From NCBI GenBank assembly GCA_026984385.1, contig JALSSH010000613.1, positions 1-6,260 on the forward strand: a DNA stretch of 6,260 bases. The letters are read 5' to 3'. Positions 3,908 through 6,260 of this stretch are shown here, piece by piece. The notes below the pieces were generated by a model. It was not told the DNA's origin and did no database searches. It saw only the letters and a program-made list of their open reading frames with translations. A program made the position numbers and the translations under genes. This DNA comes from Ardenticatenia bacterium (lineage in GTDB: Bacteria > Chloroflexota > Anaerolineae > Aggregatilineales > Aggregatilineaceae). Every line of letters begins with the position of its first letter. Position 1 is the stretch's first letter.

Positions 3908-5746
3908 ATGACCGAACAAGCCCCTGTTGCTGAAACGCAAAACCCCACCGAGCACGCGCTCGGTGCGCTGCAAGCGCGCTTTGGCGACGCTGTGCAGCTT
4001 GACAACCGCGATGGCTATACCGGCCTGATCGTCGCGCCGGAAAAACTGGTCGAGGTCGCCCAAGCCGTGCGTGATCAGCTCGGCTATGACTATCTGACCA
4101 GCGCCACCGCCGTAGACTATTTGGGCAAAGGCGACCATCTGGAGATGGTCTACCACGTTTGCCGCACCGAAGGCGGCTCGCCGCTGGTGCTCAAAGCGCA
4201 AACGCCCCGTGACCAGGCCACTTTGCCCAGCCTAACGGGTGTGTGGCCTGCCGCCAACTTCCAAGAACGCGAAGCGTGGGACCTGATGGGCATCCGCTTT
4301 GAGGGCCACCCGAACCTCAAGCGCATCTTGCTTTGGGAAGGCTTCGCAGGCCACCCACTGCGCAAAGATTGGCACGAGGCCTACTACGAAGAGGAACACA
4401 AACCCTACGACAGCCGCTGGCCGGAAGGCAAGCCCTTCCGCGCCGAAGCCTTCAACCCCTACGGTAAAAATGTGCAATATCCCGCCGACTTTGACCCGGC
4501 GGCTTATGAGGAGCTGGCCGAAAAAGCGATCTATGAGGACGTGCCGCTGGGCGTGAGCGTGCGCCATGACCTGGCAAGTGAGCGCGTCGTAGTCAGCCTC
4601 GGCCCGCAACACCCCTCCACGCACGGCGTTTTCCGCATGGTCGTTTCGCTGGACGGCGAGACGATCCAAGCGTTAGAGCCGGTTTTCGGCTATCTGCACC
4701 GCAACCACGAAAAGATCGGCGAGCGCAACACCTTCTTGGGCAACATGCCCTACACCGACCGCCTGGACTACATCTGCAGCCTTTCCAACAACTTCGGCTA
4801 CGCCGAAGCGGTGGAGCGGCTGTTGGCGACCGGTCGGCGTTGGCAAGCGCCCACGCGCCGCGCCGAGGCGATCCGCGTCTTGATGGGTGAGCTAACCCGT
4901 GTGCTCAACCACCTTTTCGCGATCGGCTTTTTGCTCAACGACTTGGGCGCGTACTTCACGCCGATGATGTACTCGCTGGTGGAACGCGAGCTGATCTTGG
5001 ACTTCTTCGAGGCGGTCACCGGCAGCCGCATGATGTGCAACTACTTCCGCTTTGGCGGCGTGGCCTACGACTTGCCGGAGACCATGCGCACCACCGCCGC
5101 GTTGATGAACGACCGCGTGCGCGACTTCAACACGATGGCCTACCTCGACGAGCTGATCAACGAGCGCTTGCCGCGCGCGATTGACCAGGCGGACGAATTT
5201 TTGACCCAAAACGAGATCGTCACCAACCGTTGCATCGGCGTTGGCGTGCTGCCCAAAGAAGACGCTATCGCGCTGGGCGCGGGCGGGCCGGTTTTGCGTG
5301 CAAGCGGTGTGCCCTACGACGTGCGCCGCGCCGAGCCGTACAGCCTCTATCCGGAGCTGGAGTTTGACGTGGCCGTGCGCTATCACGGGGACATCTACGA
5401 CCGCTATCTGATCCGCATTGACGAGATGCGCCAAAGCATCCGCATCCTCAAGCAGATTTTGGGGATTTTGCGGGAAACCGAAGGCCAGCCCTTCTTCGCC
5501 GGCACGCCCAAATACAACGTGCGCGTGCCCGCCGGCGAGGCTTATGGGCGCGTGGAAAACCCCAAGGGCGAGTTGGGCTTCTATGTGGTTTCCGACGGCG
5601 GACAGAACCCCTGGCGCTATCACGTGCGTTCGCCAAGTTTTATCAACCTGGGCGCACTGGAAACGATGACCAAAGGCCACAAGGTCGCCGACGTGGTCGC
5701 CATTCTGGGCAGCATTGATATCGTGCTCGGCGAGGTAGACCGCTAG
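3908..5746 (+). CDS. nuoCD: NADH-quinone oxidoreductase subunit C/D (fused)
   Basis: This encodes 612 aa from an ATG placed 5 nt after GAGGAG (3897-3902). It is a natural fusion of two complex I peripheral-arm subunits. Residues about 15-165 are the NuoC (30 kDa) domain, with its signature at 117-146 ('EREAWDLMGIRFEGHPNLKR'). Residues about 165-225 are the linker. Residues 226-612 are the NuoD (49 kDa) domain: 'GPQHPSTHG' at 232-240, whose His lines the quinone pocket, 'RLDY' at 285-288 with the expected quinone-contacting Tyr, 'GELTRVLNHL' at 327-336, and the C-terminal 'SPSFINLGAL' followed by 'SIDIVLGEVDR'. The [NiFe]-ligand CxxC pairs of hydrogenase large subunits are absent, so it is not a hydrogenase. 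The length is close to that of the E. coli NuoCD fusion (about 600 aa). The frame has no interruption at the junction. nuoI follows after 34 bp. Confidence 0.96.
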   Translation: MTEQAPVAETQNPTEHALGALQARFGDAVQLDNRDGYTGLIVAPEKLVEVAQAVRDQLGYDYLTSATAVDYLGKGDHLEMVYHVCRTEGGSPLVLKAQTPRDQATLPSLTGVWPAANFQEREAWDLMGIRFEGHPNLKRILLWEGFAGHPLRKDWHEAYYEEEHKPYDSRWPEGKPFRAEAFNPYGKNVQYPADFDPAAYEELAEKAIYEDVPLGVSVRHDLASERVVVSLGPQHPSTHGVFRMVVSLDGETIQALEPVFGYLHRNHEKIGERNTFLGNMPYTDRLDYICSLSNNFGYAEAVERLLATGRRWQAPTRRAEAIRVLMGELTRVLNHLFAIGFLLNDLGAYFTPMMYSLVERELILDFFEAVTGSRMMCNYFRFGGVAYDLPETMRTTAALMNDRVRDFNTMAYLDELINERLPRAIDQADEFLTQNEIVTNRCIGVGVLPKEDAIALGAGGPVLRASGVPYDVRRAEPYSLYPELEFDVAVRYHGDIYDRYLIRIDEMRQSIRILKQILGILRETEGQPFFAGTPKYNVRVPAGEAYGRVENPKGELGFYVVSDGGQNPWRYHVRSPSFINLGALETMTKGHKVADVVAILGSIDIVLGEVDR

Positions 5747-5780
5747 CCGCGCGCTTTGGTGACAAGGGAGCGTAAAACGC

Positions 5781-6260
5781 ATGTACGGACAAGGTATGGT
5801 GCGTGGCCTGGTTGTCACGCTGAAGCATTTTATCAACACCTACGTTGAAGACATCAAATGGGGCTTTCGGCGGCATGTGCCGGACGCGGCCTTCCCCGAA
5901 CGGCAAGGGTTGGCCCAACGCGGCATCTTCACGCTGGAATATCCGGAGGAAAAGCTCGCCAAGCCGGAGCGCTTCCGCTTTGTGCCCTTCTTGGTGGTGG
6001 AAAACTACGACCACCCCGACCCGGAGCGTCAAGGCAAGCCCTGGTGTACGGCCTGCGGCATCTGCTCAAAGGTGTGCCCGGCGCAGTGCATCTGGATCGT
6101 GCGCGGCTCGGACCCGGAAACCGGTCGCCCCGTCTCTGCACCCGATGAGTTTTACATTGATATTGACCTGTGCATGAACTGCGGCTATTGTGCGGAATAT
6201 TGCCCGTTCGACGCGATCAAGATGGACCACGACTACGAACTGGCAAGCTACGATCGTACC
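5781..6260 (+). CDS. nuoI: NADH-quinone oxidoreductase subunit I (3' end outside window)
   Basis: The first 160 residues are visible and the frame is open at the right edge. NuoI is the ferredoxin-like subunit that carries clusters N6a and N6b and passes electrons to N2 in NuoB. Two [4Fe-4S] motifs are complete: Cys89-x2-92-x2-95-x3-99 ('CTACGICSKVCP') and Cys131-x2-134-x2-137-x3-141 ('CMNCGYCAEYCP'). An additional Cys103 follows the first motif, as in some other NuoI proteins. The N-terminal 30 residues are an amphipathic stretch ('LVVTLKHFINTYVEDIKWGF') typical of the segment that lies on the membrane. AAGGGAG (5764-5770) lies 10 nt before the ATG; a second in-frame ATG at 5796 is less likely. 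The gene follows nuoCD directly, without nuoE, F, G or H between. Confidence 0.95.
   Translation, partial: MYGQGMVRGLVVTLKHFINTYVEDIKWGFRRHVPDAAFPERQGLAQRGIFTLEYPEEKLAKPERFRFVPFLVVENYDHPDPERQGKPWCTACGICSKVCPAQCIWIVRGSDPETGRPVSAPDEFYIDIDLCMNCGYCAEYCPFDAIKMDHDYELASYDRT

Noticed and set aside
4370..4590. Possible frameshift or assembly join between nuoC and nuoD
   Set aside because: The frame is continuous, the linker is ordinary charged sequence, and the total length agrees with known NuoCD fusions.
3123..5746. Group 4 membrane-bound hydrogenase instead of complex I
   Set aside because: The large-subunit half lacks the paired CxxC nickel ligands and has the complex I HPSTHG and RLDY quinone-site motifs; the NuoC and NuoD halves match complex I throughout.
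4892..5839. Long minus-strand open frame (315 codons) opposite nuoCD
   Set aside because: It mirrors the conserved NuoD domain, is His/Val/Ala-rich, and has no recognisable domain; it is a by-product of codon bias.

Overview
This window looks like a piece of a moderately GC-rich Chloroflexota (Anaerolineae-like) chromosome. The phylum is an inference. It rests on the character of the complex I subunits (for example the 'HRNHEKIGERN' stretch in the NuoD half and the NuoI style), on an exported protein with a PTPxPT linker and Pro/Thr/Glu tail, and on sigma70-type promoters with AAGGAG/GAGGAG ribosome sites. No RNA gene, CRISPR array, insertion sequence or phage gene is visible.

Layout, left to right. 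(1) Positions 3-1007 (+) hold the 3' part of a PAS plus histidine-kinase-like protein in which every catalytic box is degenerate, so it is probably a pseudokinase. (2) It converges on a 212-aa winged-helix regulator (1026-1664, -) of the SufR/COG2345 kind, with a C-terminal cysteine cluster expected to hold an Fe-S centre. The two genes are 18 bp apart, and a hairpin covers both stop codons. (3) A 358-bp divergent intergenic region (1665-2022) carries two well-formed promoters facing opposite ways, an inverted repeat over the regulator's own -10 box, and a leader stem-loop. (4) Positions 2023-2841 (+) encode a 272-aa exported or membrane-anchored protein of unknown function with a low-complexity tail. 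(5) A short gene at 2900-3118 encodes an IscX-like protein and is followed 4 bp later by nuoB. (6) The respiratory complex I genes are nuoB (3123-3842), a fused nuoCD (3908-5746) and the 5' part of nuoI (5781 to the right edge).

How the genes fit together. NuoB, NuoCD and NuoI make up the membrane-proximal Q-module of NADH:quinone oxidoreductase: NuoB holds cluster N2, NuoI holds N6a/N6b, and NuoCD forms most of the quinone pocket. An IscX-type Fe-S assembly factor lies directly ahead of nuoB and is probably translationally coupled to it. A SufR-like Fe-S-sensing repressor lies just upstream and is divergently transcribed. Fe-S cluster supply and complex I building may therefore be co-regulated here, which is an inference from gene order. 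The most interesting non-gene element is a strong hairpin between nuoB and nuoCD. It is followed by TTTT, and its 3' arm could instead pair with the nuoCD ribosome site. No nuoA precedes nuoB, and no nuoE, F, G or H lies between nuoCD and nuoI.
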